Origin: Cristatella mucedo
Taxonomy: Eukaryota; Bryozoa; Phylactolaemata; Cristatellidae
Direction of reading: 5' to 3'
NCBI GenBank assembly: GCA_009760855.2
Contig: WPIO01000016.1
Coordinates: 5,837,001-5,901,000, forward strand
Length of the DNA stretch: 64,000 nt
Part shown: positions 1-54,766 of the stretch, piece after piece
How the letters are laid out: each line of letters begins with the position of its first letter
Position numbering within the stretch: the first letter of the stretch is position 1
Notes under the pieces: model-generated
Databases searched by the model: none
The model's input: only the letters and a program-made list of their open reading frames with translations
What the model was told of the DNA's origin: nothing
Program-made: the position numbers and the translations under genes

Positions 1-1021
1 CGAATTTTGCATACAATTTAACATGTTCTGGGCAATTGCAGCTATGTTCGTACTGTCCGATGTCGGCTCTCAGCCGGAGGCTTGCTAAGACCTGTCCACT
101 GGTGGTCATTGCCTGAAATGTACTAATTATTAAAGAATTATTATAATGTGCCCTAAGAAAATTAATCCATCGTTAAGCACTTGGCGTGCAGGTTTGACTA
201 GGCAGGGAATCGATCAGTGACTGTAGCATGCTTCAAATGCATATACATATACAGCTGCAGCATGCATAAGCCCACGTAGGACAGTTCGTGTTGACTACTG
301 TTTGAGAAAATCGTTCGGGCCACTTCATCAAACTGGGTGGCTGCAACTTCTCTCCAGCTCTCAATAGCTCCTCCAGCCAGCAGCTTCTCTCGGCTCAGAC
401 GAGCAGCTCAGCTATTGATGCTGCCTCTCTGGGAAATCGGTGCGATCGTACGAAATAAACTGTGCTTCGAGAATCGCTCGCTGACGAGCGTGCATGCTGA
501 CGTTGGTAGGTGAAAAGGCAGCACGCCACACTCTTGGCAGGGGGTGACTAGTTGAGGTTGACTGGCGCCAGAGCCTGCTCAACTTTAATTGTTGCTCGTG
601 AGTAACAAGCGAATTAGCTTCCAGTTTGCATTATGCTCTAATGCAAAAGCGTAGCCGTGCAGCTTTGCGGCTGGTGTGGGCAGAATCTCTCTGCTGCCGA
701 ACGGTCCTCTCTGCAGCCTGGCCTGCAAGGCATGCTGAGGAGGAGGCTTGGCCTCAGCGCGATGCTCCTGTGTGACAACGACAGCGGCTGCTCTGGCCTG
801 AGCATGTCACACTGCACAGGAGCAACTGACGACATCTTCTAAGCTCCGGTCGACTGCCCCCCTTTGCGGGGCTCTGCGAGTGGGGGGCTCTCTCTGAGCA
901 AGCTCCCCTGGGGGGGGGAGGGCTCATTACTTGTTCTTCCTGACAACTCGGGCTTTCCGCGGCCTGCGTATATGCAAGTCCGTGGCAGCGCCTTCGCGAG
1001 CCCTGAGTCCAAAGTGCACCA

Positions 1022-1077
<56 letters not shown>

Positions 1078-2260
1078 CGTGCGTGCGCGCGCGTAGCCGG
1101 CACTTCAGACCTAGCAAAAGGCTCCACAGGCTCAAGCAAAGACTCATGCACTGCAGCTGCAGTGCATCATAAATGGAGGCTCTCAATCAGGATTAAAAAG
1201 GTCATAGGAGGAAGAGGAGGCGGTCGCATCTGTCCGAGGTATTCAATGATAGGAAGGTCGAGGACGGGTCCAGGAAGGTGGAGGGAGGTAGGTGCTCCGC
1301 CCATTCCTCGGGGCTCCTCCGAGCCTTGAGCCTGGAAGCCGTGCACAGGACCAGTGGTGCCCTCCCATCCCTTCCGGCTGGTGCTGACTGGCATTCAATG
1401 TCAAAATTCAATGTCAATTCAATTCAATGAACAAGCTAGCTGCACATCGTCTCGGGACGAAGCAGGACCGGGACCGAGCCCCGGCATGCACCACCGACGC
1501 GAGCCCCCTCGACTGTGTCTGTCAGTGGGCGGTATCCTGGCCCTGGTGGTCTAGTCAGCCTATCCAATGGCTGAGGAAGCAGCAGCAGCTGCTGCTGCTG
1601 CAGTTCCATGCACAATGCCTACTGTTTGCATGGCTTTGCCCCCTGCCGCACCCCGGTGCTCCTGCCCCGGTAACAAAGGCTGGCCTGCTAGCTAGACCCC
1701 GGTGGGCAGCACCCACCGGTTCACTCCCTCCTCGGCGGTGGCGCCCGCCGGCTCCCGAAGGTGAGCTCACGGCTCCAGTGGCCGCCCGTGCTCCCGAGAG
1801 AGCCCGGTGAGAGTGCCGCGAGCGATCTCGAAAGTCCTCGCATCGCCTGCGGTGCCGTCAGCGCCGGTGGTGGGTCGCTCTGGCGCGGCCGCGCCAAAGA
1901 AAGTGCCCGGCTTCCGCAGCTTGCTGCTGCTGCTGCTGCCGTCGCTGCGGCCGCTGCCTGAAGCTTGCCCCTCCTTCTCTCCCTCCCCCCACCCCCTGCG
2001 CCTTAGCGTCGTCGGTAGGTTTGCTTGCATCATCATCTTCCTGAATCAGCGCCCGCCGCTGCCACCTGCTGAAGGGCAGCCGACAGAACGCTTTGGGCAG
2101 ACGCTTTGGGAGAAGGGGCCGACTGCTCGCTTCCAGCAGCCGCTTCGCTGGACTGCCGATGGCTCGCGGCCGCCGCCGCTTCGGCGGCGCACGCCTAACG
2201 GGCAAGCGGACGACGGCTGCCTAGCAGAGTCACTCGTCAATTTCTGCTCCGCCGCCGCAG
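1..2260. other. Upstream region, no gene recognised
   Basis: No reading frame here resembles a known protein. The stretch contains a (GT)n microsatellite near 1.03 kb and becomes strongly GC-rich from about 1.4 kb, with CAG/CTG and CGG-type short repeats, as expected for a promoter-proximal CpG-rich zone. The next exon (2261-2568) has no methionine and is preceded by an acceptor, so a first exon carrying the start codon should lie here or left of the window. I could not identify it. The long frames across 1.8-2.4 kb are Arg/Ala/Pro-rich in several frames at once, which reflects GC content rather than coding. Confidence 0.5.
1022..1094. repeat. (GT)n microsatellite
   Basis: A run of about 22 GT dinucleotides grades into GTGC and GC repeats at its right end. 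It lies upstream of the first recognised RasGAP exon. The Cys/Val and Thr/His frames across it are products of the repeat, not proteins. Confidence 0.97.
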
Positions 2261-43501
<41,241 letters not shown>

Positions 43502-44450
43502 GCGCTGCTGCTGCTGCTGCTGAATTCGCTCGCCTGAGTTCCCTCACTTCTAGGCGCAGCTCAAGGTTTGTCCGAGCAACGGCTGCTTGCTGCTGTCCTC
43601 CGGCACCGGATGATGAAGCAGACGCGCTTGCTCCAGTCTCGGCAGCCCCCCACCCCCCACCCCCGAGCTGGGTCTGCAGTCCTTTGGCACGTGGTTCGAC
43701 TGCGACTCCCCCGACGGCTGCGCTGCTCTCTGCTGCCCCGCCCCCAGCGCTCAGCTCCCGATCGCCTGCCAGCTTTTGCAGGCGCGTGCCGCCGCTCTGA
43801 AAAACGCCATGCAGACTGGCGATCTCTCGTAAGGCTCAGCCGAGGCTTGTGCTGCGGTGGCAGCAGCTCGCCGTGCTCGGGGGCTGTCCGGGCAGCGTGT
43901 CCGGGCCTGCCTCCGGACGGCCACCCGCAACTCGCCCCTCCCCGTGACCGTCCGTGCACCGACGTTTCCTTCTTCCATCGGCGCCTACAGGTGGCATTGT
44001 GCCCGTGCAATAGTGGCGGCGACGGTGGCTGGCTCGCGGGCGCCGGCCGACGCCGCTGCCTGGGGGTGCTGGTTGGTGCCAGCAGCAGCCACCGCCAGTC
44101 ACTCTGACGGCGCCTGATGCAGCCCCCCCAGGGCAGCAATCTAGGTGCGATCCTTTTTTGTTTATCTCCAGCTCTTCGTCTTCTGGTTAGCTGGCTGTTA
44201 GCAATGCCGTGTGGCATATCGATCACGTGCCCCCTATGGCTGCCGAGGGCAAAGACGGTTGCAGTGCAACCAGTCGCCTGGCAGCTATCGTTGTTGCAAG
44301 AAGATTAATGTGTATAGTCTTCTGATCCATGTGACGGTTTGGCATGTTAATTACTGGGTGTGAGCTTGAGGCGGCTCGTGCATGCTCGGCAAGTAGAGAA
44401 GTGCATGATGAGTTGTACATAAAATAAAAACGTCTTCACTATTGGCTCAA
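43502..44450 (+). other. RasGAP 3' untranslated region (predicted)
   Basis: It starts with a short CTG repeat. The frames across 43.6-44.2 kb on both strands have no family signature. It ends after the AATAAA at 44423. Confidence 0.6.
44423..44428 (+). promoter_or_regulatory. Polyadenylation signal AATAAA
   Basis: Canonical hexamer 922 bases after the RasGAP stop codon, followed by a T-rich stretch (GTCTTCACTATTGG). It is the first such signal downstream of the stop on this strand. Confidence 0.6.
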
Positions 44451-47299
<2,849 letters not shown>

Positions 47300-47300
<1 letters not shown>

Positions 47301-48962
47301 TTAGCTTCAGGTATGTCCCAGCACCTTTCAAAAAAGCTGAAGTCAGGCCACTTCTCAAGAAAGCGACACTGGACAAGAGAACTTGAGCACCCAGTCTCCT
47401 TTCTACCATTCCTATCAAAGACACTGGAATGGGTCGTGGCAGACCAGCTGAACTCATATATTGAAACCTCGAACCTTGCTAGTAAGTTCCAGTCTGGCTT
47501 TACAGCTAATCACTCCACAGAGTCAGCATTGCTTAGGGTGTACAACGACCTACTTAGGAATGCCGACAAGGGTAGTGTCTCTGCTTGTTTTGCTCGATCT
47601 TTCGGCAGCTTTTGATACTATCGATCACAAAGTTCTTCTAGAACGTCTCTCATCTTGCCTGTGAATCACTGGCATTGCTCTACAATGGTTCAGATCATAT
47701 CTCAGTGGGAGATTCCCGAGTATTGACGTGAATGGACAAAGATCATCTGAGGTACCTCTGAAATATGGGGTACCTCAGGGCTCCGTGCTAGGTCCGGTTC
47801 TTTTCACGGTTTATACTCTCCCTCTTGCTGATGTGATTGCCAAGCACAATCTATACAAATGAATTACATTTAATCTAGGCTTTCACTTCTATGCGGATGA
47901 CACAGTTGTACCTTTGCTTTGATCCCTCCCAGCCTTCGAGTACCTCGAATTCTCTCAACTCAGTTGCTACATTTATTGATGACATCCGCACATGGATGGC
48001 AACAAATTTTCCAAAACTAAACGATGATAAAACTCACTAGTTATGGGCAAACCCAGTGTCAAATTCAGAAATTAGAAAGGCTTACGCTCAAAATTGACTG
48101 CCAGCATATCTCCAGTTGATTCAGCTTGACATTTAAGTGTCATGTTCCGAAGTGACCTCTCGTTAGACGACCACATCAGCTCCACAGTCAAGTCTTGCTT
48201 ACTTGCAGCTACATAACATTGCTAAAATTCGGGCTTGTTTAGATAAGGTATGACGTCTAAGTTAGTCCATGCATTTGTGAGATCCCGACTTGACTTCTGT
48301 AACTTACTCCTCGCTGGCCTACCGGCATGTGCAATCAGATGATTACAGCTGGTGCAAAACTCTGCACCTAGGCTTGTCTGTCGTGAGCGTCGCAGTTGCC
48401 ACATCACACCACTTCTCGCCGACCTGCACTGGCTACAAGTCAAGCAACGGATTGACTTCAAGGCTTTGTGGCTCACTTTTAGGTCCCTTTATTCTTCGGC
48501 TCCGGCCTATCTCTCAGATCTACTCCTCCACCAGGCCAAGCATCGTACCACCCACTTTTCGGAATCCAAAATTTTACCAATACCTCGTACAAACCTCAAA
48601 TCCTTTGGAGACCGTGCATTTAGTTCGTATGCTACCAAAGCCTGGAACTCCCGACTTGCGTCAGAACATCCCTTGACTGGACCACATTTAAAAAGAACTT
48701 AAAACACCTATTTAGGACAGCATTAAGTAGGTCCCTGTGATTCGTCCTTCATGTGCTCATGCATGCTGACACTGTGCATGCTACCACTAGCCACACTTGC
48801 ATGCTGACCCTGTGCATATCATCCATAACCATGTTATTCATGTTGTTTATCAATCACGATTAAACTCACCACTCGATCGTGTTTCTTTGCAGCAAATGTA
48901 AAGCACTTAGAAAGTAATTGAGTTCTCTGGGTGCTTTATCAAGTGCATTATTATTATTATTA
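47300..48962 (+). mobile_element. L2/CR1-like non-LTR retrotransposon (copy G)
   Basis: It includes a longer 5' part than copy A. Frameshifted pieces cover the reverse-transcriptase fingers (VPAPFKKAEVRPLLKKA-like) and palm (FQSGFTANHSTESALLRVYN, LDLSAAFDTIDHKVLLERL), then YGVPQGSVLGPVLFT, FYADD and the thumb. It carries many frameshifts. A 19-bp insertion with a target duplication interrupts it near 47.85 kb. It ends with the standard tail and (ATT)n abutting a gypsy-like remnant. Confidence 0.88.
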
Positions 48963-49572
48963 GAAGCAGCCCCGACCGGCGTGGCAGCGCTTGCCGTATC
49001 GCTGAACTCGACCGCTTCACGCAGACGTCCGTCGGCAGGCAGGCCGTTTTGTGGGCCACTGCCGTCATGGATAATGTCCCGTGTACTGGCACTTTCTTGT
49101 GCGCAGCCTCGCGGATTCCGTTTCGCGGACCATTGCCTTCTCTTCCATAGCCTCGAAAACCGCCGCCTCACAGGCCACTACGGTGCAGGCCACTCATGCA
49201 GGTGGCTCACCTGCCGTCGCACGTTAGATGGCAGAAAATGTATCCCGTTACTAGAGCTCATACCAAAGCTCTTACAAATGCGACCTGAACAGGAGCATCC
49301 ACCGCATATGTAGCACACATCAGGCACAGAGGAAGACTCCTGACTAGAGCCACAAGGTCCTGCAGGTGGAGTTCCCTTCAGCTTTAGCATGGAATACCCC
49401 TTAATCGGAAGGATACTTATCAGCATTGCCCTTTGTCGGGACTCTTCGGAAATATATTTCTCGAGGCACACTCTCGCAGCAATTGAAGCGTAGTCTGCGT
49501 ACGTCTGCTCCCCCTCCCCCGACGCTTGTGGAGCACTCGTATCAGATCCTGTCGTATTACACGCAGCATGTC

Positions 49573-49596
49573 GTTCAAATCCCATTCTCGTCGCCA
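49573..49596 (-). other. Putative tRNA primer-binding site
   Basis: It lies next to the LTR and starts TGGCGACGAG on the minus strand. Its complement ends in CCA and includes GTTCAAATCCC, a T-arm sequence. The match to a tRNA 3' end thus appears to extend over about 24 bases; which tRNA is not known. Confidence 0.6.
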
Positions 49597-49597
49597 C

Positions 49598-49777
49598 TGT
49601 TATATGTGTGCGGGAAGTCGCGCACAGATCAAGACGGCTGAATCAAGGCAGATGCCGTTTATTACGGCGACGCTAAACCGGGCCGCACGGCCAGCACCCG
49701 GGCCTGCAAGCAACCTCTGCAAGTGGGTCCGCTGTCTCGACCGAAAGAGCTCGGTGGGTGGATAAGCGGACCTAACA
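49598..49777 (-). repeat. Putative 180-bp LTR
   Basis: On the minus strand it begins TGTTAGGTCC and ends CATATAACA, so the ends are TGTTA/TAACA inverted repeats with canonical TG...CA. An AATAAA signal lies inside (plus strand 49658-49663). No second LTR is in the window. Confidence 0.65.
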
Positions 49778-50447
49778 ACTGCAAACGATAGGGAGGAAAC
49801 TACGTCTGAAAGCTATGAGTTGTGGGTACTGGGGGCCATTCTCGATTTATAAAAATTCGATTTACTATAGGTATTCCGGTCCCCGGCAATTTCGTAAGTC
49901 GGGGGCTGTCTGTAATCTGCATGTAAATACATACCCCTATTATAAGCTAGGTTTGTTAGTACGTTAGTCGTCGAAGTCACTGACATGACTGCATAGAGGC
50001 CTTGTTTAGACACTTCTAGTCCTACAACGAGGGCACAGCAGCGAAGACTGTCAAAATAGGGGAGATAATTTACTAGTTGGCAAGTGCAGCTGCCACGCGA
50101 ACTCCTACGGTTGAACACTGAGCTTCACCGGACCACGAGCCTGAATGGATTGTTCAATGGGTGGCTGCTGCGACGCCTTTTGCTGTCTGTCGCCCGAAGT
50201 GGCGACCGGTGCATCCCAGCTTCCGCTTCGACGAGCTGAGTTGGTGCATAGGAAAGCTGCTCGAGTGACCGCGACCTACCAGAAGTCGTGCTGCACCTGC
50301 CTTTGGCAAGCGATTGATTTACAAAATAGAATCTGCCCGCAATTCCTCAAGGGCTATGGTTTCCGCCCACCATTTTTTGGACCTGCGACTTTTAACAGCA
50401 ATTAATCATGAACAAAAGGAGTGAAGGGTGCAGAATATATATATATA
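49778..50447. other. Intergenic with possible mariner-type terminus
   Basis: Near 49845-49914 the minus strand reads CAGACAGCCCCCGACTTACG next to a TA, like a mariner/Tigger terminal repeat. The opposite end was not found. The rest is unassigned. Confidence 0.35.
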
Positions 50448-51242
50448 CAGTGGTACCTCGGCTTACGAGTGTTTCGAGATACGAGCTGCCTCTCGGCCGA
50501 TTTTTTGCTTTGAGTTGCGAGCTAAAATTCCAGTTACGATCCAGCTTCATACTCCATCGCTAGTTACCGCAGCGAACGTCACAATGCGTGTGGTTACTAA
50601 GAAGAAAAAAGGGTAAGGCAGATAACGTCGTTCCGTTGCAAGACGCTGGCCTACGACCCGGGTGTGACGCCAAGCGAAGGCCTGTGGGTTCGCTCCCAGA
50701 CAGACTCGAGCGAGCCAACGTGGTTCTGGGCGCACAAGATCGCCAGACTCCGGTGTTCAAACCTGACTACGGCAGGAACAGCTAAGTACGTACTGTACTA
50801 TATTTAGGCAATACCATTGAGTGAGCGTTCATTGCATAACTGACAACAATCGGCACGTCCGCGTTAAAGCCCGGCCCAATAAACTGAAAGCAAGGAAAGC
50901 CCGGCGAAAATGGCAAAAATCGCGAATAAGAATAAGTTCTCATTTCAGCCTTTCTCCTCTAAATCAATTAGCACCTTCAAGTCGTCTGATCTCCAAGTTA
51001 CTCCTGTACAATAGGATTAGTAAAACCGTTTATTGCAAGACATTCTATTGTATTATTTTTATAACTATTCGTTATTTGTAAGTACATTTTTTAATTTAAA
51101 AACGCGACAAAAATTGGTGTTTTTTGGGGGTCCAGAACAGATTATTGGCATTTCAATGGGGAAATATGATTTGACGTTTGAGTAATCTGAGTTACGAGCT
51201 CCGGCAAGGAACGAATTAGACGCGTAAGCAGAGGCACCACTG
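50448..51242. mobile_element. Mariner/Tigger-like nonautonomous DNA transposon (MITE), 795 bp
   Basis: It begins CAGTGGTACCTCGGCTTACG and ends GCAGAGGCACCACTG, flanked by TA on both sides. It is homologous over its length to 15239-16040 in inverse orientation. The internal frame at 50588-50785 (plus) shares CDAKRRPVGSL and PDYGRNS with the other copy. No transposase. Confidence 0.83.
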
Positions 51243-51389
51243 TACACTCATTTTTATTACTAGTGTGTAACCTCAAAAAATCGTGGATAAAATTAATTTA
51301 AAAAGTTATGAAGTTCAAGTTATAATCAAAATTTGTCTTCGAATATTTCACAAAAAGGAATTACAAGTTAAATATTATTATTCCGATGA

Positions 51390-52129
51390 GACAATCCACG
51401 CAGCGTCTATGTGCATCTCTACTGGTCCCTCCCTGCCCTCGAGCACGTCGAATTCTATCAACTTCCTTGCTGCATGTATTGATGACATCTGGACATGGAT
51501 GGCAACAAACTTTCTGAAATTGAATGATGATAAAGCCAACTTACTTGTTATGGGCAAACCAAATGTGATTCAGAAATTAGAAAGGTTAAAGCTCAAAATC
51601 GGCTCTGCCAGCATATTTCCTGTTGAATCTGTACGAAATCTGGGTGTCATGTTCAAAAGTGACCTTTTATTAGATGACCAAACCAATTCCTCAATCAAGT
51701 CTGACTACTTTCAGCTACATAGCATTGCTAAAATTCGGGTTTGTTTAGACAGGGATACCACTTTTAAGTTGGTCCATGCATTGTGACATCCTGTCTGACT
51801 TTTGTAACTCACTGCTACCGGCCTGTGCAATCAGGCGCTTACAGCTTTTGCAAAACTCTGCAGCTAGGCTTGTCTGTCGCGAGAGTCACAGATGTCACAT
51901 CACACCACTTCTTGCCAACCTACACTGGCTCCCAGTCAATCAACGCATTGACTTCAGGGTTTTGTCACTCACTTCTAGGTCCCTTCATTCTTTTTCTCCA
52001 GCCTACCCATCAGATATACTGCACCATCAGGCTAAGCATCGTACCATCCGCTTTTCGGAATCTAACGGTTTACCTATACCTCGTACAAACCTAAAATCTT
52101 TTGGAAACCATAAATTTAGTTCGTATGCT
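51390..52129 (+). mobile_element. L2/CR1-like fragment (copy H), left part
   Basis: It reads WMATNFLKLNDDKANLLVMG, VRNLGVMFKSDLLLDD, then (after a frameshift near 51.78 kb) NLHWLPVNQRIDF and the LPIPRTNLKSFG block. It is interrupted at TTCGTATGCT by a SINE at 52130 and resumes at 52362. Confidence 0.87.
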
Positions 52130-52361
52130 GGTTTGGTCCAGTGGTTAAGGTGCACATCCCTATGCAGCAAATGTAAATCGCCTAGAAAGAGATTAAGTTC
52201 TCTGAGGGCGCTTTATCAAGTGCATTATTATTATTATTGTAAGGTGCTCACTCCGACCAAGGTTTGACCTAGGTAATGGGCTCGAACCCCGAGGCATATG
52301 TGAAGTGCCTGAATAGTGATAAAGTTCTCATAGGGCGCTATACAAATGAATTATATTTTTG
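52130..52361 (+). mobile_element. tRNA-derived SINE, split by an L2 tail
   Basis: The head GGTTTGGTCCAGTGGTTAAGG is a good box A. The element is cut at 52154-52239 by an 86-base L2 tail flanked by TAAGGTGC repeats. It resumes with CTCACTCCGACC, box B GGGCTCGAACCCC and the L2-like end GGGCGCTATACAAATGAATT. The whole unit sits inside L2 copy H. Confidence 0.75.
52154..52239 (+). mobile_element. 86-bp 5'-truncated L2 tail with target duplication
   Basis: It consists of GCAGCAAATGTAAATCGCC, the GAGATTAAGTTCTCTGAGGG block and (ATT)n only. The 8-base TAAGGTGC occurs at both borders (52146-52153 and 52240-52247), as left by target-primed reverse transcription. Confidence 0.75.
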
Positions 52362-52707
52362 TGCTCCCAAAGCCTGGAACTCCCGACTTGTGTGACGGCG
52401 TCCCCTGACTTGACCACATTTAAAAAGATTTTAAAAACGAACCTATGTATCACAGCATTTAGCGGGTCCTGTGATTCGTCCTTTATGTGCTTATGCATGC
52501 TAACACTGTGCATGCAACCACTAGACCATACTTGCATGCTGACCCTGAGCATGTCACCCCTAACCATGTTATCATTGTTGTTTATTGAATATGCAACCAC
52601 TAACCATTCGATTGTGTTTCGTTTGTAGCCAATGTAAAGCGCCTAGAAAGAGATTGAGTTATCTGAGAGCGCTATATCAAGTATTTTATTATTTATATTA
52701 TTATTAA
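52362..52707 (+). mobile_element. L2/CR1-like 3' part (copy H, right part)
   Basis: It continues the copy from GTGCTCCCAAAGCCTGGAAC to the tail and ATT-rich end. It is nearly identical to 12390-12736. Confidence 0.87.
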
Positions 52708-52949
52708 TTAAAGCGAGAAAGTCCGTCATGACACAAGAGGCGTACTTGCATCACGTGGCTAGACGGCACACTTCCGTCAAACGGCAAGATGGTGCAGCGT
52801 TGTCTTCCGTGACAGAACTACTATGACTCGACTCCACTGGCAGTGAGCTGCTCATAATTAAATATCGCACTTATCAAAAAGCTCCATCATCACTATTTTA
52901 TAATTCAATGTAAATTTAAATGTCCAATTTTAACTATGAGAGTTCACGT
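52708..52949. other. Spacer; first 86 bases shared with intron 2
   Basis: 52708-52793 (GAGAAAGTCCGTCATGACAC onward) is shared with 12738-12821. The rest is AT-rich and unassigned. Confidence 0.5.
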
Positions 52950-53041
52950 TATAGCTACACACGCCAATTAGTGACTTTTGTACCCTGATGTATTTGAATA
53001 CCTGTGCCCCATCGTAGTCTCGCCCTTCGGGAAGGTCTTGA

Positions 53042-53560
53042 GTGAGAAGCACGGCTACCTCCAGGGCACGAAGATCCGGACCAACACGAGGCAGCTCCAG
53101 TTCGAGATGGATGCACCGCCCCCACTCAATTACGATCGGAAACTGTCCTGACCCAATCATGGCGCGGTGCCCGGGTATGCCTCCTCCGTGTGGCAACTGT
53201 GGTGCCCAGGGCCACCGAGCCCTCGGCTGTCCCAACCGCGTTTGCAACGGCTGTGGACTAGTAGGGCACGTCTTTGCAGACTGCCGGAAGGTAGTCTGCT
53301 TCAGGTGCCGCAAGTCAGGTCACCTCATTAGGGCATGCCTGCTACAACCGAAGTGTGGCCACTGCGGGCGGGTGAGGGCAGTCACTGAACTAGAGACTGC
53401 CCAAAAGCCAGCCCCCAAAAATCACGGGTCCCCCAGCTCATGTGGGCGCCTGATGAAGAGGACGGCACGCTCCCAGTGCTTGCTGATGCCGCCGAAGTGG
53501 AGGGCGCGACAGGGGCAACGGCTCCTGTGGCTTTGCAGGCACCCCCTCGAGTTCCGGTAA
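53042..53560 (+). pseudogene. Gag-like ORF1 part with three CCHC zinc knuckles
   Basis: Knuckles CGNCGAQGHRALGC, CNGCGLVGHVFADC and CFRCRKSGHLIRAC all fit C-x2-C-x4-H-x4-C. A partial fourth CGHC follows. Such knuckles bind nucleic acid in ORF1/gag proteins. Upstream, in another frame, VVSPFGKVLSEKHGYLQG and TRQLQFEMDAPPPLN fit the RRM-like fold that precedes knuckles in ORF1 proteins, so a frameshift lies at about 53.14 kb. Confidence 0.8.
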
Positions 53561-54766
53561 CCATCGTCCCCCTTCTCCCCCTCTCCCAACCCCTTGTCAC
53601 CTCTCAGGTCCCCTCTCTCTTCCACCTGGACCCCCATGGAGTCAGAGTTGCTTAGAAGCTTAACCTCGAGCTTCCAGCAGAGCGCCCAACTGGCTGCGAG
53701 CCCTGAGGAGGGGGGCCGCTGTCGTCGTGGGCGCTCACGCCCTTGGTCGGCTCACATGACAGCGATGTCGCGCATCAGGAGCCTGCAGCATCTCAAGCCC
53801 TCGAGTCGCTGTCCCCAATTGACATCGAGGAAAGCTCGTCCCTTGAAGCTGCCCTCCGGCCAGCCCCTCAAGGAGCAAAACCCAGAACGAAGGCCGAGCC
53901 CAGCACCGGGAGGCTGGTAAACCCCAGAATACGGGTAAGAAACGCAGACCTAAACACGTCTGACCTTATGCCCCCCCCCCCCCCGATAGAGGAGGACGAG
54001 CTAGAGGACACTGGGGGCGGGGTGGGGCAGGGCGGGGCGGCACCAGACCAGCACTCCCCGGCCTTCTTCATATTTAGATGGACCCAGTCCTTCACGAATG
54101 CAATTAGTGTGAGGGACTGGCCGCACTTCTTCGTGCGGCCTGCCTGCCCTCCCAGGAGAGGCTGGAACCCGAAGGGAGCAGCGCAGCTTCAGGGGGCATA
54201 CCGCTCCAGTAGGGACGAAGGGCGGTGCGCAGCCTGGTCAACCCGGTCCAGACACTCTAGGCAGGGGACCTCACTGAATGCTGCAGCTTCTGGGAGGCAG
54301 AGGCGGCTGCCCATCCTCTGGATGTGCAGCCGCCTGCGACGCACCCTAAACATGGCGGCCCTGCCCAGAGATCAACCTACGACTTCTACGCTCTTGCTCC
54401 CACTAAGTCCAACCGAGGTGGCCAAGAAACTGAAACGAGCCAGCAAGGGCGCCAGGGGCGGATCGCCTGGAATACCGGCACATGAAAGCTGTGGATGCAC
54501 AAGCCACGCTCCTGGCAACAGTCCTCAATGGCTGCCTTGAGTTTGGTGATGTGCCCCCTTCCATGGAAAACAGGCCATACTGTCCTGATCCATAAGAAAG
54601 GCGATCCCAAGGTGCCTGGCAACTTCCGTCCAATATCGCTCATCCCGACGATGTACAAACTCCTGTCGGGCTGGCTGTCTGGCCACGAGGCTCTCGCAGT
54701 TGCTGAGGGAAAATAACATCTTATCCCTGCAACAGAAGGGCTTTCTCCCAGGCTCTGAAGGCTGCC

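Larger units (their letters stand above)
48963..49777 (-). mobile_element. Ty3/gypsy-like LTR retrotransposon remnant
   Basis: Read on the minus strand: an LTR (49777 to 49598), a primer-binding site, then a gag-like frame from the ATG at 49585 to a stop at 49178. The gag part has a YADYASIAARVCLEKYISEE then RAMLISILPIKGYSMLKL pattern, typical of gypsy gag. A knuckle-like CYICGGCSCSGRIC follows, with Cys in place of the usual His. Beyond it the reading is broken, and the element is cut by the tail of L2 copy G at 48962. No pol is left, so it is inactive. Confidence 0.68.

Noticed and set aside
49178-49597. THAP-type zinc finger or host gene on the minus strand
   Set aside because: The adjacent LTR-like unit, primer-binding site and gag-like motif explain it better as a gypsy remnant.
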